Source: Telopea speciosissima
Lineage: Eukaryota > Streptophyta > Magnoliopsida > Proteales > Proteaceae
Direction: 5' to 3'
DNA: 64,000 nucleotides
NCBI RefSeq assembly: GCF_018873765.1
Contig: NC_057926.1
Location: forward strand, 49,839,043-49,903,042
In this document: piece by piece, positions 24,298 through 36,778 of the stretch
How positions within the stretch are numbered: the first letter of the stretch is position 1
Layout of the letters: each line of letters begins with the position of its first letter
Made by a program: the position numbers and the translations under genes
The notes under the pieces: generated by a model
What the model was told of the DNA's origin: nothing
Database searches by the model: none
What the model saw: only the letters and a program-made list of their open reading frames with translations

Positions 24298-26067
24298 TCA
24301 TTACCATGTTTAATATGATAAGGTTTTTTCCTTTCTTGGGTGGGTGGGTGGGTGGGTGGGGGAAGTGTCTCTGAGCCTAAGGGGTTTTCTACATAGTTCT
24401 AGGTACATTTGATATGTATCTCATATTGATATCAATCGTTATCAATACCCAATTCGATACCATTAACTAAAGTTATGATTTCCTTTGTCCCTTCACATAA
24501 GAGGTTTTTTTTTGTTTTAAATCATTTTTTTCTCTCTTAAAAAAATGAATAAAACATGGGAAAGGGAATGTGATTAGGCCCCAAAAAACTTGCGTCAAAA
24601 GCGTATCTATAGCCCTTGAGCCAAGGTACAAACTTCCTTGCAATGACCACCCTAACTCCCTAAAAATGAAAAATCCCCCCTAGTTGATGTCCTATGTGTC
24701 CCTTCATTGATCCCGTGTTGATACATGATCCATGTGACTGAGCAACGTCTTTTTCCCATACATACAACGGGTTTACATTAGCACTCACTCACTAACTCAC
24801 ACACACACACACATTCATTCTCTCTCTCCTTCACACATGAAATGACTTGTCTATCCCACTATGTATGAAACCGTTTAGTCTCTCCTCATTATGCTCCCCA
24901 CCCTTATAAAAAAAAATTAATTAATTTTAGGCAAAAGGTTGTGCGCAACCATGGATGGTCATGCATAAAACCATTGGATGGGTATGATGTACAATATATG
25001 GCTTCACACATCTATTCAACCGTTGAAACAAGATTGAATCTGGTCAAACCAGTCCAGCCGTCTTACTGGTCTATGTCTGGGTTAGTCTTAGAGTATACTA
25101 TAGACCGAAGAATATGCCAACTAGGTTGAAATGACACATGGTGTATTGCTCTTAAATTCCTAGTTTTGGTGGGGCCTTTGTACCCCTTACACATGGCTTG
25201 ATCGTGATACATCGACGGCATAAATGAAAATGGATATGCTTGTCATTTTCAAAAGTAAGACCCCATTACTTGCAGAATCTAATCTTGTGGTCCCCATAGT
25301 GTGTGTATCTCTTTACCACGTCGGATTTGGATACCCTTATAACGTGGCAATAAAAAGCCGCAATGTCGTTGTCAATGACATTGCGTTTCGATCCGGTAAG
25401 ACACCTCAGCACCGAAAAGCTGGCGTATGAGATGAGTTTTCGACACGTGGTGGGGTCATCCTTGTAGACCCCACTAAAATGTTCTAGCTCGATTTCTTAG
25501 GTAGCAAACATGCCAAATTCTTTTTTTGTTTTTTTAATATAAATTTTTGGAATTTGATGAGCGAAAGGCAATAACCTTTGTTCTGCAGCTTAGTATAAAA
25601 ATATACTTTACGGACAAAAATACCCCCACAATTGATGGTTATCCCATTGTCTTGGGTTGGAAAACATTGCTGCGGATACGGGCAGATCGGGAATGTCGGG
25701 TCATATAATCTTTAATTGAGATTCCCTAGGGAATGTGGAGAAATAGGGATCGAAGCTTTTTTCAAAGATCCAGATTTAACGAACATGATTACTTTGATGG
25801 CCTCACTTGTATGGTGGTTTGGGGCAGACGGAGCATCATCCTCTATGCACATTGGGATTATGGTTTTTTAAAAGAAAAGAAAAAAGGAACCTGTAAAAGG
25901 CCAAAACACGAGTTTTGCGCACACGTTAGTCCATGCAGGACTTACACACTAACTTACGCCGAGGGTAAAACAGTAACATTGATCAAATGAAGGTGTATTT
26001 TTTCATCGGGAAAAGAGCGCAATTCCCAAGAAAGAAAAGGATGGGAAAATTTTCTACGCGTGAGAGG

Positions 26068-26360
26068 TGGGACCCAATCGTGTCAACTAACGTTCACGGA
26101 TTACTGGAAGAAAAAGCGAAAACTTTTACCGTCCTCGACGGGCGTTAGGCGTATAGCTTTATTACAATTGGACGTTATTGACTGACAAAAATAACGGCGT
26201 TAACTTCGCAGTAAATGACGCTCAACACCTTTGTCCCGTGAGATTGTTAATACTTATTACTTACAAAGGGTTTGTCCCCTCACACGGAAAGTGGGACCCA
26301 CTTCTGGAGGCTACAGGTAGGCAACGGCTAGTTGGTGCTGACTCAGAAAGTGGGACCCAC
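26068..26360. promoter_or_regulatory. Cluster of GTGGGACCCAC motifs (possible TCP sites)
   Basis: The near-palindrome GTGGGACCCAC occurs at 26291-26301 and again at 26350-26360, 59 bases apart and each followed by 'tt', with a shortened GTGGGACCCA at 26068. It contains GGNCCCAC, the core known for plant TCP transcription factors. It lies about 1.5 kb upstream of the XTH start. A regulatory role is inference; a decayed repeat is equally possible. Confidence 0.35.
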
Positions 26361-26754
26361 TTATGTTGTCACTTCACCTCATTTGATGATAAAGCGAAGC
26401 CCTGCCCAAAAGACGAACAATCTCATCGGCGATTTGAGTTGCCGATTCTTCGCCCAACGAAGATGCCATGCGTCGACCATTTGTGCATCAATTAAAATTC
26501 AATCTTACAACTTCACTAAATTACCCTTTCTTTTTCATCTTATTAACGAGTGTACCACTGGGTTGTTCAATTCGTTATGGTGTGACCTGACGCATGAAAA
26601 TCCTCAAAAAGTAACGGCCATGGGGCGATTGCCTTATCGGTAATGCAACCATGCTGTCCACCTTTCCTTTTCCATTTCCATTTCCTTGCCTTCTCATTCT
26701 CCACGTTAAAAATTAAATTAAAAATAAAAAAAAATAATAAATAAAATAAGGCAT

Positions 26755-27123
26755 AAAGAACATCACTCGGTCGCGTAGTGCAGCATGTACCAATGTTCAG
26801 ATACGAAAAAAATGTTGTAATCAATGCACAAGACTCCCACCACTACAAGGTCTGGGGAAGAACATAATATACGTAGCTTTACCCCATTTTCACAAAAAGA
26901 GTGTTTTCATATTCGAACCCATGACCACTTGATCACACTAGAGCAACTTTTACCATTGCACCAAAGCCTGCCGCCTTCTACACCCAGATACAGCTGCACA
27001 TGAAATTACCAACACACCCCTAGAAAGGCAAAAAGAACCAAGGGTGCATCGATCATTTCTCACGTGGTTATGTCTGATCGCAAGTACACAACGCGCTGCA
27101 CGACCAGTTAGTGTTTCTCTTCC
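26755..27123. mobile_element. MITE family C copy with a nested SINE
   Basis: The outer element has family C ends (AAAGAACATCACTCGGTCG and GACCAGTTAGTGTTTCTC) and a 'CCTAGAAAGGCAAAAAG' core like the copy at 10835. Removing 26805-26984 plus one CAGATAC restores the family C order 'tgttcagatac-agctgcac', so the SINE entered after the MITE. Confidence 0.7.
26805..26984 (-). mobile_element. tRNA-derived SINE (Au-like) inserted in a MITE
   Basis: On the minus strand it reads from 'GGCAGGCTTTGGTGCAATGG' (A box TGGTGCAATGG) through a B box GGTTCGAATA to a short A/T-rich tail. CAGATAC at 26798-26804 and 26985-26991 is a probable target duplication. Confidence 0.75.
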
Positions 27124-27346
27124 TTTTTTATATATAAGATGAAAAAATATTTTAGACACGTGGTATACTAATACTTCATATCAAATGTTAGGTAATTTAC
27201 CAATACAAAAAAACCTCCGCATTAAATCATGTCTTTTAACTTATCCCATACTAGAGTGATGTAATCTAGAACCCATAGATTGAACCCATTAAACACATAA
27301 CACAAACATTTGTGATGCCAAAATAAATAAATAAACATTACTGTTT

Positions 27347-27407
27347 TTATTGTCCGAAAATGCGAAATAGACCATAATGCATTTCAAGAATGCATACCAA
27401 ACACAGC
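27347..27407. mobile_element. Half copy of a 'GGCTGTGTTTGGTATGCATTC' MITE (family E)
   Basis: Right half of the element complete at 46830-46953: 'TTATTGTCCGAAAATGCG' followed by the end CATACCAAACACAGC. The left half is missing. Confidence 0.65.
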
Positions 27408-27860
27408 TTTAAAAAAGACCATAAAAGAACAAAAATACAAGTAATAACAGAGACGCTATTGACACGGAATATATAAAGTGTCTTTTATTTAAGAGATATA
27501 TTAAATAATCACCCAAGTCGGTTTAGATCAACGGTCATGGTTAATAAGGCCCATAAATTAATTATTAACTAATAAAAATGGAATTACCATAATTCTCTTT
27601 TTTAATCTATCCTCAACTGAACAACCAACACCTCAATTTCTTTCCCCAATAAAAAGAACACATTCTCCTTTTTGTCTTCCAATCTTTTCTGTTTCTCTCT
27701 CTCTCTTGGTTTGATCGAGTTACCTTTTGGGTTTCTATTGCCATTACTGTAGGAGATTCGAGCTCCTTCTTCGGAAGAAAAGGATAAAAGAGAAGGAGAG
27801 AGCTTATTAATATACGATTACACAGAGACACAACAGTAAGGAAAATAGAAGAATACATAA

Positions 27861-29622
27861 ATGATGGGTTTTAGTTTGGGATTTTTTATGGTTTTATCAG
27901 TTCTGGTTTTGGTTTCTGCAACAACGTCTAAGTATCAGACTCTACCCATCTTGTCTTTCGATGAAGGGTATTCTCATTTGTTTGGGGATAATAATCTTAT
28001 GATCTTAAAAGATGGCAAAAGGGTTCATATCTCACTAAACGAAAGATCAGGTCCTTCTCTCTCTCTTTTTCCCTTACTCTGTTCTGTTCTGCTTTTTTCC
28101 TCTGTTTTTCTTCACTTTATTTATGTACTTTTTAGTGTCTTTTTCTGATTTTCTCTTGAAAACCAGGTGCTGGGTTTGTTTCTCAGGACCTTTACTTACA
28201 TGGGTTCTTCAGTGCTTCGATAAAGCTACCGGCCGATTACACTGCCGGAGTTGTTGTTGCGTTTTACGTGAGTTTTTTATTGAATCGTTCATGTCCAGAT
28301 CATTATTTTCCCTTTTGGACAAATTTTTTTTCTGGGTTTTGTCTAATATCACTGATGGGTTGCTTTAGATGTCTAATGGAGATATGTTTGAGAAGAACCA
28401 TGACGAATTGGATTTTGAGTTTCTGGGGAATATTCGAGGCAAAGATTGGAGGATTCAAACAAATATTTACGGCAACGGAAGCACTAGCACCGGAAGGGAA
28501 GAGAGATATGGTCTCTGGTTCGATCCTTCTGAGGACTTCCATCAGTACAGCATTCTCTGGACTGACAATCTCATTATGTAAGCTCACCATTTGGTCTCTT
28601 CTACTATTGCAACTTTTGTTTTAAACAACTTTCCTTCTGCAAATCTAATTTACCCTTTATTATTTATCTCTAAGCTATCATGGTTCAGTATCGATTGTCT
28701 TTCTGTTTTGGATGTTTTGATGTGTGATTCTAGCTAGTGCTTACCAGAAGTGGAAATTTTTTCTCTTTTTGGAATTTTTTTTTTACAGAAAGTTCTCTCT
28801 TTTGGATTTCTTTAGAAGGGTCCTTTGATTATCATCATATCTTTTGTTAATTAATTTTGGTAGTTCTTCCTTAACATGGAATTCAGTTAAATGATGATCC
28901 TATTCTTTCTTTGTTTAGCTTCCAGTCTCTGAATTTTCTTCATGAAATTTCAAAATTATTGCCAATTAATTCAGCAATTCTTTACGGAAAGCTTTTCCAT
29001 GTAATAAGTTTTTTTGGGTAATTTTCGTCTGTGATTGTATGTTTTTGGTAACTTCAAAATTTCCATTTTTCTTGGTCTTAATTAATTGTTTTTAAATTTA
29101 ATCAGATTTTATGTGGATGATGTTCCGATAAGAGAGATTAAGAGGACTGAAGCAATGGGTGGAGACTTCCCCTCCAAGCCAATGTCCTTATACTCCACTA
29201 TATGGGACGGTTCTACTTGGGCTACCAATGGTGGCAAGTACAAAGTGAATTACAAATATGCCCCTTACATTGCCAAATTCTCCGACCTGGTCCTCCACGG
29301 CTGTGCCGTCGACCCGATTGAATTGACGTCGAAGAAGTGCGATGCCGGTGATTCTCTCACTGCCCTCAATGTCCAAACCAGCATAACATCCGAACAAAGA
29401 TCCAAAATGGCTAAATTCAGGAAGAATTACTTGCAATACTCATACTGTTATGACCGAGTCCGATACGCAACTCCTCTGTCGGAGTGTGTTATTGACCCAC
29501 GTGAGGCCGAGCGGCTCCGTGGGTTTGATCCAGTTACATTTGGCGGAGGCCGGCATCATCATGGTAAGCGGCGCCACCAGCACCGGAGCAGAGCAAGCAA
29601 AGCTGAGACCACCTCCCTCTAG
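27861..29622 (+). CDS. Xyloglucan endotransglucosylase/hydrolase, XTH30-like
   Basis: Glycoside hydrolase family 16 enzyme of the cell wall that cuts xyloglucan and rejoins it to another chain, or hydrolyses it. Four exons, 27861-28050, 28167-28267, 28369-28577 and 29106-29622, join in phases 1, 0 and 2 to give 338 residues. Residues 1 to about 22 are a signal peptide. The catalytic motif [10 protein letters not shown] is at 108-117, with Glu110 as nucleophile and Glu114 as acid/base, followed by an N-glycosylation site NGS at 133. The C-terminal XET domain has paired cysteines ([28 protein letters not shown]). Leu at motif position 4, long C-terminal tail and 'TNIYGNGST.xGREERY' place it in the group III-B clade (XTH27-30), closest to XTH30 by eye. 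The tail is His/Arg-rich. The gene stands alone, with standard GT-AG introns. Confidence 0.93.
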
Positions 29623-30217
29623 AAGCCTTGAATTGAGATGTAATTTCTATATATGTTTTGGTTCATAAGAGCAGGCCAGACCTGTTTTTCCATCTTTCAT
29701 GTCATTATGTCTATTTTATTTAGTTGGGTCAGTTTCTGTGATTGTGAATAGAGGGGGAGATTTATTGAGGTTGGTTAGTTCATATAGAGATCATGTGGGT
29801 ATATATATTATTCTTCATAGCTTATTGTCTTGCCTTTCTGTATTTGATATATGTTTGGATTGATGGTGTCTTCCCCTTTACATTTTAAATAAATGTCTAA
29901 GCTGTGAAAATTTTACATAACGATATGGACAACAAATGTGTATTTCTTCCTTTAAGATTTTGCCTTTTTTCCTCTATGTGCCCTCTGTTTGAGGTCATGT
30001 GGGAGGGACAATTTGTCAAAAGTTGGAATCACAGGTCGGCTGTTTTTTAACAATGTTTTGAGTACACGTGGCAAAAAGTAAGCCTTTAGATTGTCTTGGT
30101 TGGATATGTATTGAAATGGGTGTGGGGGACCAACAACTGCAAAGGAGAAACAAATTCAGAAATCTTACAAAGTTTGTCAGTAAAAATGAGAGGAAAGATG
30201 GCTCCAAAGATCCTCCA

Positions 30218-30589
30218 AATTGGTAGCAGTTGGGAACCTTTTGGAAGTACGAAGGGATATGTGGCCTTAGGTTTTGTTCTGTTTTGCAGCTTTAGATTTA
30301 ATTTGTGAAAGGGAGAGAGATGGACAACAAAAGGTCCTCTAAATTGGTAGCAGTTGGGAATATTTTGGAAGTATTAAGGGATATGTGGCCTAAGGTTTTG
30401 TTCTGTTTTGCAGCTTTAGATTTCATTTGTGAAAGGGAGAGAGATGGACAACAAAGGGTCCTCCAAATTGGTATCAGTTGGGAACCTTTTGGAAGTATTA
30501 AGAGATATGCAGCCTTAGGTTTTGTTCTGTTTTGCAGCTTGAGAATTCATTTGTGAACGGGAGAGAGATGGACAACAAAAGGATCCTTT
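30218..30589. repeat. Three tandem copies of a 124-bp unit
   Basis: 'AATTGGTAGCAGTTGGGAA' starts units at 30218 and 30342, and a slightly changed form at 30466, giving an exact 124-base period. Each unit holds 'GGTTTTGTTCTGTTTTGCAG', a good match to a splice acceptor, and 'GGGAGAGAGATGGACAACAA'. Units are about 90-95% alike. Frames opened here are by-products of the repeat. Confidence 0.9.
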
Positions 30590-30980
30590 GCACCTCCCTG
30601 AAATTTGTTGGTTTGTATAGACTTCCTGAAATCAGCCATTAAAAGAGATTGAACAGTTCCATGTCTAATTGTTCCAATTTGCTATTTGAGGGATCAGAGA
30701 AAACTGGGTCCCTGAAATCAGCAGCAGATGGTAGGAAGCAGGGTTGGATGCTAAGAGTTTATATGAACTTTGATCTTTACTTACACTTACGAGTAGGTGT
30801 TTTAAACCCAGATCAGTTAAAACAGATAATGGAAATACTGACAACAGGTCTTGGGTGGGTAAACCCACTTAATAATCTGAACACGCCTAATATGGCCTCT
30901 TTAATTGGTTGTTTAGCCAGACTTAAAATTAGGCTCTTGAAAATGTTTAATTTGTATTAAAAAATCATTCAACTTGGTTA

Positions 30981-30984
<4 letters not shown>

Positions 30985-31043
<59 letters not shown>
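30985..31043. repeat. (CT)n(CA)n compound microsatellite
   Basis: About 28 bases of alternating CT followed directly by about 30 bases of alternating CA. Likely polymorphic. Confidence 0.95.
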
Positions 31044-31046
<3 letters not shown>

Positions 31047-31196
31047 ATGAACAAGGAAGAGAAACCACCTTCTGACCATATCCATCTTTATCACACAGAC
31101 ACAATGACAAAACAAGCCACCCTGTGACCATATCAATATTTATCACCATTGTCACCTTGCACTGCTGTTGATAGAGCTGTGAGAACGAGGGGTTGA

Positions 31197-34100
31197 CTAT
31201 CTTGGATTTTTACCCTCAATTCTCTCAATCATTCTGACAAAATTTCGAACGATGGTTTTACCTTCTGTCGTTATGATGCTTTCAGGATGGAACTGGACTC
31301 CCTGCAATTGTAGTAGCACATATTGGTCAACCAAATGAAAATAAATATTATTAGTGACTGGAAATATGCTAACTGATTAACATGACAGAGAAAGACATGT
31401 TTTCATTAAGAAGCCAAGAGACCAAATGATGTTCTCTTAATACTCATAAACCACATTCTTGAGATTCAACTTCTTACGAAAGCAACTGTTACAACCTATA
31501 GGCATCATCAAGCTGTATGAGTCACTGCAACTTAGAAGCAAACATGAGATATTTCAATTTGACGCACTCATGGTTAACATTCCAATTCTCGTTATTAGGT
31601 GATATGTCACTTTCACAGCCAAAGCAAAGAAAAGAAGATGCAGGCACTAGTTTCACAACTTATACAAGGATTTCAATCCAATTTCTTGAGACTGATCCAT
31701 TATTGTTAATCCATTATGCTTCCTTTTCATGTAGAAGTTTATAATTACCTTCTGTAGACATTTCAAGAAGTTCCTTCAACTTCTGAACCCCCCCCCCCCC
31801 TTCTAATTGTAATTTGGATTCTACAAATAAGATAATCTTCACTTTCTTCAATGAATGAACGGTTGGATTTTCCAGAATAATCAACCCCATTTAAAAAAGC
31901 CCACTTTTTAGGCTTCAAACAATCAGAAGCCAGGTTTGACATTAGTCACATTGTTAAAATGGTAGAACACTGTATTTTTGAACTTCCGATGCAGAGATGT
32001 TGATCACTGGAAGTATATTCAGCCAACGGGGTGGTCAAAATACTAGAGAGAGATGATACGTGATTCCAGCAGCAGTGAGAAGAGGGTTGCATCGTGACAT
32101 CATTATGACATGATACCCTATGCACATAATGATTTCCACTTCTCCGCCTATTCCCTAGAACCACTAATAGAAAATTTGGACGATAGGAAGGGACTCGGTA
32201 GGTTGGAATTCCAATACTTCATATACTTCAAACTTGACTCCCTCTTCTTGTTTTTTCCCGTCGATCTGACCCACCACCGGCAGATCCCCTGTCTAATCTG
32301 CATCAATTGCCCTTGCATTTCCAGACCTTATCAAGCATAGCTGTCTAGGCGAACCAAGGTGGTAGAGGAAAGCCCGCACCCGAGGCAACAAGGCACCTAG
32401 TAGGTGAGCATGTATGTTGAACCTAGATGGTGTTTAGGTTAGTATGTGTTTCCATCCACATTCATAAACAGTACACTTATTTTTTCCCTTTGGGTACTCA
32501 ACTATAGATGGTTACAGATTTGCCTTTTGAATCTTGTCTGCAGGTTTCGTTCCATCTGCCACTGCTCAGCTTTACTTTTTCCATTCCAAAATCAAAATCC
32601 CCCAGATTTTGATTCTGAACTTGAGCAGAAGCTGGATTGAGGAAAAGGGGGGGAAAAAAAGAAACCGCAAAGATGGACTGAAACAGAGAACTGGAGAAGA
32701 AAGAAAGCTGCCACCCGCCGGATTGCTGCCTGAGGTTGCTGAAGAAGGTACCTGTTACCAGAGCCAAGAGAGCCGCCGCCCACCGGAGTTGCTGCCTGTT
32801 GGAGTCGCCACTCTGGAATGCCTGACGAGTGGAATCACAATACGCAGAGGCTCGAAGGGTTAAGTGTTTAAGTAGAAACTTTGATTCAGCACCCTTTTCA
32901 TTTTTTCTTTTACATGCTTGAAAGCATGATTCCATGAATTATGCTGTACCATATCCATATACACAATCCAATGTGCGAGTTAAAAAGAGAACCATATTCA
33001 TTTAATTCAAAAATAAAGAGAGATAACACGCCTTTCCTTTTCACTAGAGCTTGGATGCCCAGGCGACGCCTTAACAACTATGTTATCAGGGAGTCTATAC
33101 TCTAAAAACCTTTAATGGAATAATCACTCATAATTTTAACGACTATAAAAGATGTTGGAATCAATTTCATGTTAAATCATCCCCATACTAAATCACCTAT
33201 GTAATACAACTTAGACCATCAGATGCAATGCTACAGTGTTAAGGTATTCTTGATATATTAAACATGATTTGTAATCAGTGGACAAAATGAAAGAAAACAG
33301 GGGGGGGGGGGGGAAGCAATATTCTCAACTCATTTAGTTCTTTCTTGGCATGATCAACATATGCCACTGTATTTTTACTTTAAATCCAAATTTTGTTAAC
33401 TAATTTCCATATCCATCAGACATAATCCACATTAATAAAGAAAATGATTTCCCTGACGGAACATTTTGGTGAAAAGGGACATTACCAAAAGATGCTTATA
33501 CTTTTTGTGACGAGCAGCCATAATCAATCCATCCTCTGTCCATGCTGTAATCTCAAGTTCATCACTAGGAAAACTCTCATTTTCGATCACAAGACTATGA
33601 TATCTACCAGCAGTAAAAGGGCTGCATTATAACACAAACAGTCAAACATACTTTCAGACTACCAATTAAATATGCCTAGTCTGATGCAAACTGGATATAG
33701 TTACTAGTTCTGAATAAAGAGAGAACATAGACAAGCACAAATACTAAAAAGGATGATGTAAGCCAAATAAATTACCCAAGGGATCCATATTTGGTAGGAT
33801 TCTACCAAGCATTAACTGTCTATAGTGTAGAATCTTTAAAATTTAAAGGTAATTCAAACAGTTACCAACTAATTAAAAGATGGATTACAGAATCAAAGCA
33901 CATACATTACCAATAATAAGATTACAGAACCTGAGATCAAAGCTGCTTAATCATGTCATTGATTAATATTCCATCTCAATTAAATTTAAAAGGTGAATAA
34001 AAAATTTTGCATGTGAACAAGAATATGAAGTGATATGAACCCAGTCCCCCCCCCCACCATGAAAGCACAATATCAATCCCTATTTAACTAAAATAGCACT

Positions 34101-36746
34101 TCCTAATCTTTAAGCAAAATCTTCTTTCCAAAATGGATGACTTTAATAATGATGCACATCATACATTCTCACTCTTTGATGTAATGAACTGCAAAGTTTG
34201 ATAGACCAAGCATGCCCCATTTTTTCATTTATTAACTTCTTTTTCTTGCTCTAAATCTACATCTTTTCAAAGATTCAAATTAAACACAAATATTTTGTTA
34301 ATCAAATAGAAAAGCCAGACTGGGCAATAATATAACTGAGGCACAGGGTCAAGAAAAATTAAAAAATTAATAAAAACATGTCCCCATGCCAATAATAGCC
34401 AAAAATAGTTTCATGGAGCCGCTTAATACTTGAGCCCCCCCCCCCCCCAATATTTAACAAAAATAGTGTCATTGATTTCATTCAGAGTTATTTAAGTGAG
34501 AGGCACACTCAAGGTGCCAAGGCCTTCAAGCACACGAGGCACAAGGTGCAAGGTGCATGCATGCATGACTGGGGTATTCTGAGTTTAAAAAAAATTGTAA
34601 AACCTGAAAGTAAAGCATAAAGGGAAATAACTGATGTGAGCCTTTCACAGGGTCCCAGTAAGGGTGATTGGAGGTCAGTCCTTACCTTCAACATTTTTTT
34701 GTAAGTGGTCATCCTCAGATTCAAACCATCATCTTCATGCTTGCGGCCCAAGCTTTTACCATCGCACCAAGCAACAGCCCATACCTAGAAGTAATATAGA
34801 ATGCACATACTCCATCTATCCCACAATGATCATCCTCTTTGAAAAAAATCCAAAGTCTAAGGAGAGAGAATAACATTCCTATTGTGCTACTGTGGTAGTT
34901 TCAACCACAAAAATTCAGGGAAAAAAAAAAAGAAAAACAGATGAGAAAGAGGACTCAAAGGAAGAAAGAATATTTAGAAAGAACCATGGATAAGAGGTCT
35001 AAGAAATTTGATTCTTAAATTTGACAGCAATACAGAAAAAAGAACTGTTGAGAGTTTCAATTAAGAGGTCTGAAACTCAAATTCAAATAGAATAATCGAA
35101 TAATGCACCCTTAGTGATGGTCATTGAAAGTTGAAACTATGGGCAAAAATCTTATGTGATTAACTGAATAGTTCAAGATCTCGCTTTTAACTTGATCTCA
35201 TAGGACCTCAAGACGAAACGTCATGCGATACACAAATTTGTCATTATCTCGCTCAAGATCTCGGTATCTCGCCAAGATCTCGAGCTATTTCTCATTTCGG
35301 TTCGACTCGGTAGAACCAGAAAGTTCATAATATGCCATAACTCGACGAGATCTCAACTCGCTCTTGCCTGTCTCGCCTCTGTGAAGGGGAAACTCCATCT
35401 TTGGGTCATTTTTTTCATTTCTTTTGGCAAATCACACCTCCAACACCTCATCAAAGCTTGATTCATTAAAGATTGAAGCTGCTAATCTCCTCCAAGCTGC
35501 ATCTCAAGAACCTAAGGTAACTATTCATCTCAAAAACTATATTTTTCATAGAAACATGATCTAAACTTGTAGACTACCAACTTAGGGTCAGTAGTCACAT
35601 TTTGGGTTTGAATTTGTAAAAACTAAGGGTTCCACTGTGTTTAGAAGGCCTAAAATACGGTGAATGTCTAGTTTCAGCCTCTATCTTGGCTATATGGCCA
35701 CCGAAACCTACCATCGAGTTCAGGAAAAAAAATACATGATCTCGCCGGCAAGATCTCGGTTTCGTGGCCTGGCGAAACCGAGACCTAAAACCTTGATTAA
35801 CTGAATCCAATTAAGAGGTCTGAAACTCAAATTCAGAATAAGCCTAAAAAAGTGAACTACCCAGTTATTCAGGATAAATGCAATTTCCAACAGATAAGTA
35901 ATTACATTGTGGTATGTGACTTCAGCCCTACATAGTAAAGGAGTAAGAGCATCTGCATGGATCTCTGTCATCTATAATAGTTAGATGTTGACAATCATAG
36001 TCACATAGGTAAGCATTTTAAACCATCTCAACTAGTCCTTTTCCAGCCTACTTGAGTTTATCAACGTGTATTCTGTATTCCTGTTCCACAAGTCAACATG
36101 TGTCCCAAGCCATGTCTTCACACATGGAACCATATTTTTCAATGTCTCCCTATAAGAGAATGATACTAAGTGGGGATATCTTTGCTAGATCATTTCAAGG
36201 AGGCAATCTGGCAATCTGGTGCTTAAGAAGGTGAATGAGATCATACTGAAACGCCGAAGGGAGTTGCCCCTGGAATGTGATGTTTGGAGTCGGGAAATGT
36301 ATCAGAAAACGGAGAACTCAAATTCAGGTTCCAATGAGCATTCCTGCTCAATCTAAAGACATATTAATGATGACAAACCAGGGCCCTATGCACTAAGCTC
36401 CGAGCTATTCTGTCTAAGCTTGAAAAGAAGGCAGGCACTGGCCTATATGAGCTACAAACCCAATGTTAAGAGTGGCGAATCTCAACCCAACCCAAGTAGT
36501 AAACAGGTACAGAATAGGTGGTCTATAATAAATGGGTAAGGTTCAGGCTCAAGTGTTCAACTCAGTAAGCAAGTATACCTTGCTCTCCTGTCCGAACCCC
36601 GCCTGATCTCTCTCCACCCCCTGAATCTGTGATATCTCTCTCTCTCTGCTGGATCTACAACCCCCTTCGCTCTCTCTTCTCTCCACGTTTCTCTGATCTG
36701 TCTCACCTCCCTCTCTCCCCTCTTCTGCCCATCTCCCTCATCCCTC

Positions 36747-36778
<32 letters not shown>

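Larger units (their letters stand above)
18430..27860. other. Gene-poor interval between DUF760 and XTH genes
   Basis: The first few hundred bases are 3' UTR and downstream DNA of the DUF760 gene; the last roughly 200 are leader and promoter of the XTH gene. Between them I see only repeats: SINEs, a 270-bp tandem duplication, MITEs and microsatellites such as (AG)n at 21222-21253, (GGGT)n near 24338-24362 and (AC)n near 24795-24814. No open frame above background matches a known family. Confidence 0.6.
29623..31196. other. 3' flank of XTH and spacer to the convergent ASB gene
   Basis: XTH and the anthranilate synthase gene converge on this 1.6 kb stretch. It holds the XTH 3' UTR, a 124-bp triplication (30218-30589) and a (CT)n(CA)n microsatellite (30985-31043). 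No gene is seen. Confidence 0.6.

Noticed and set aside
32498-32935. 145-codon minus-strand and 109-codon plus-strand frames
   Set aside because: Both lie inside the non-autonomous hAT element at 32336-33082 in ASB intron 7 and look nothing like a transposase.
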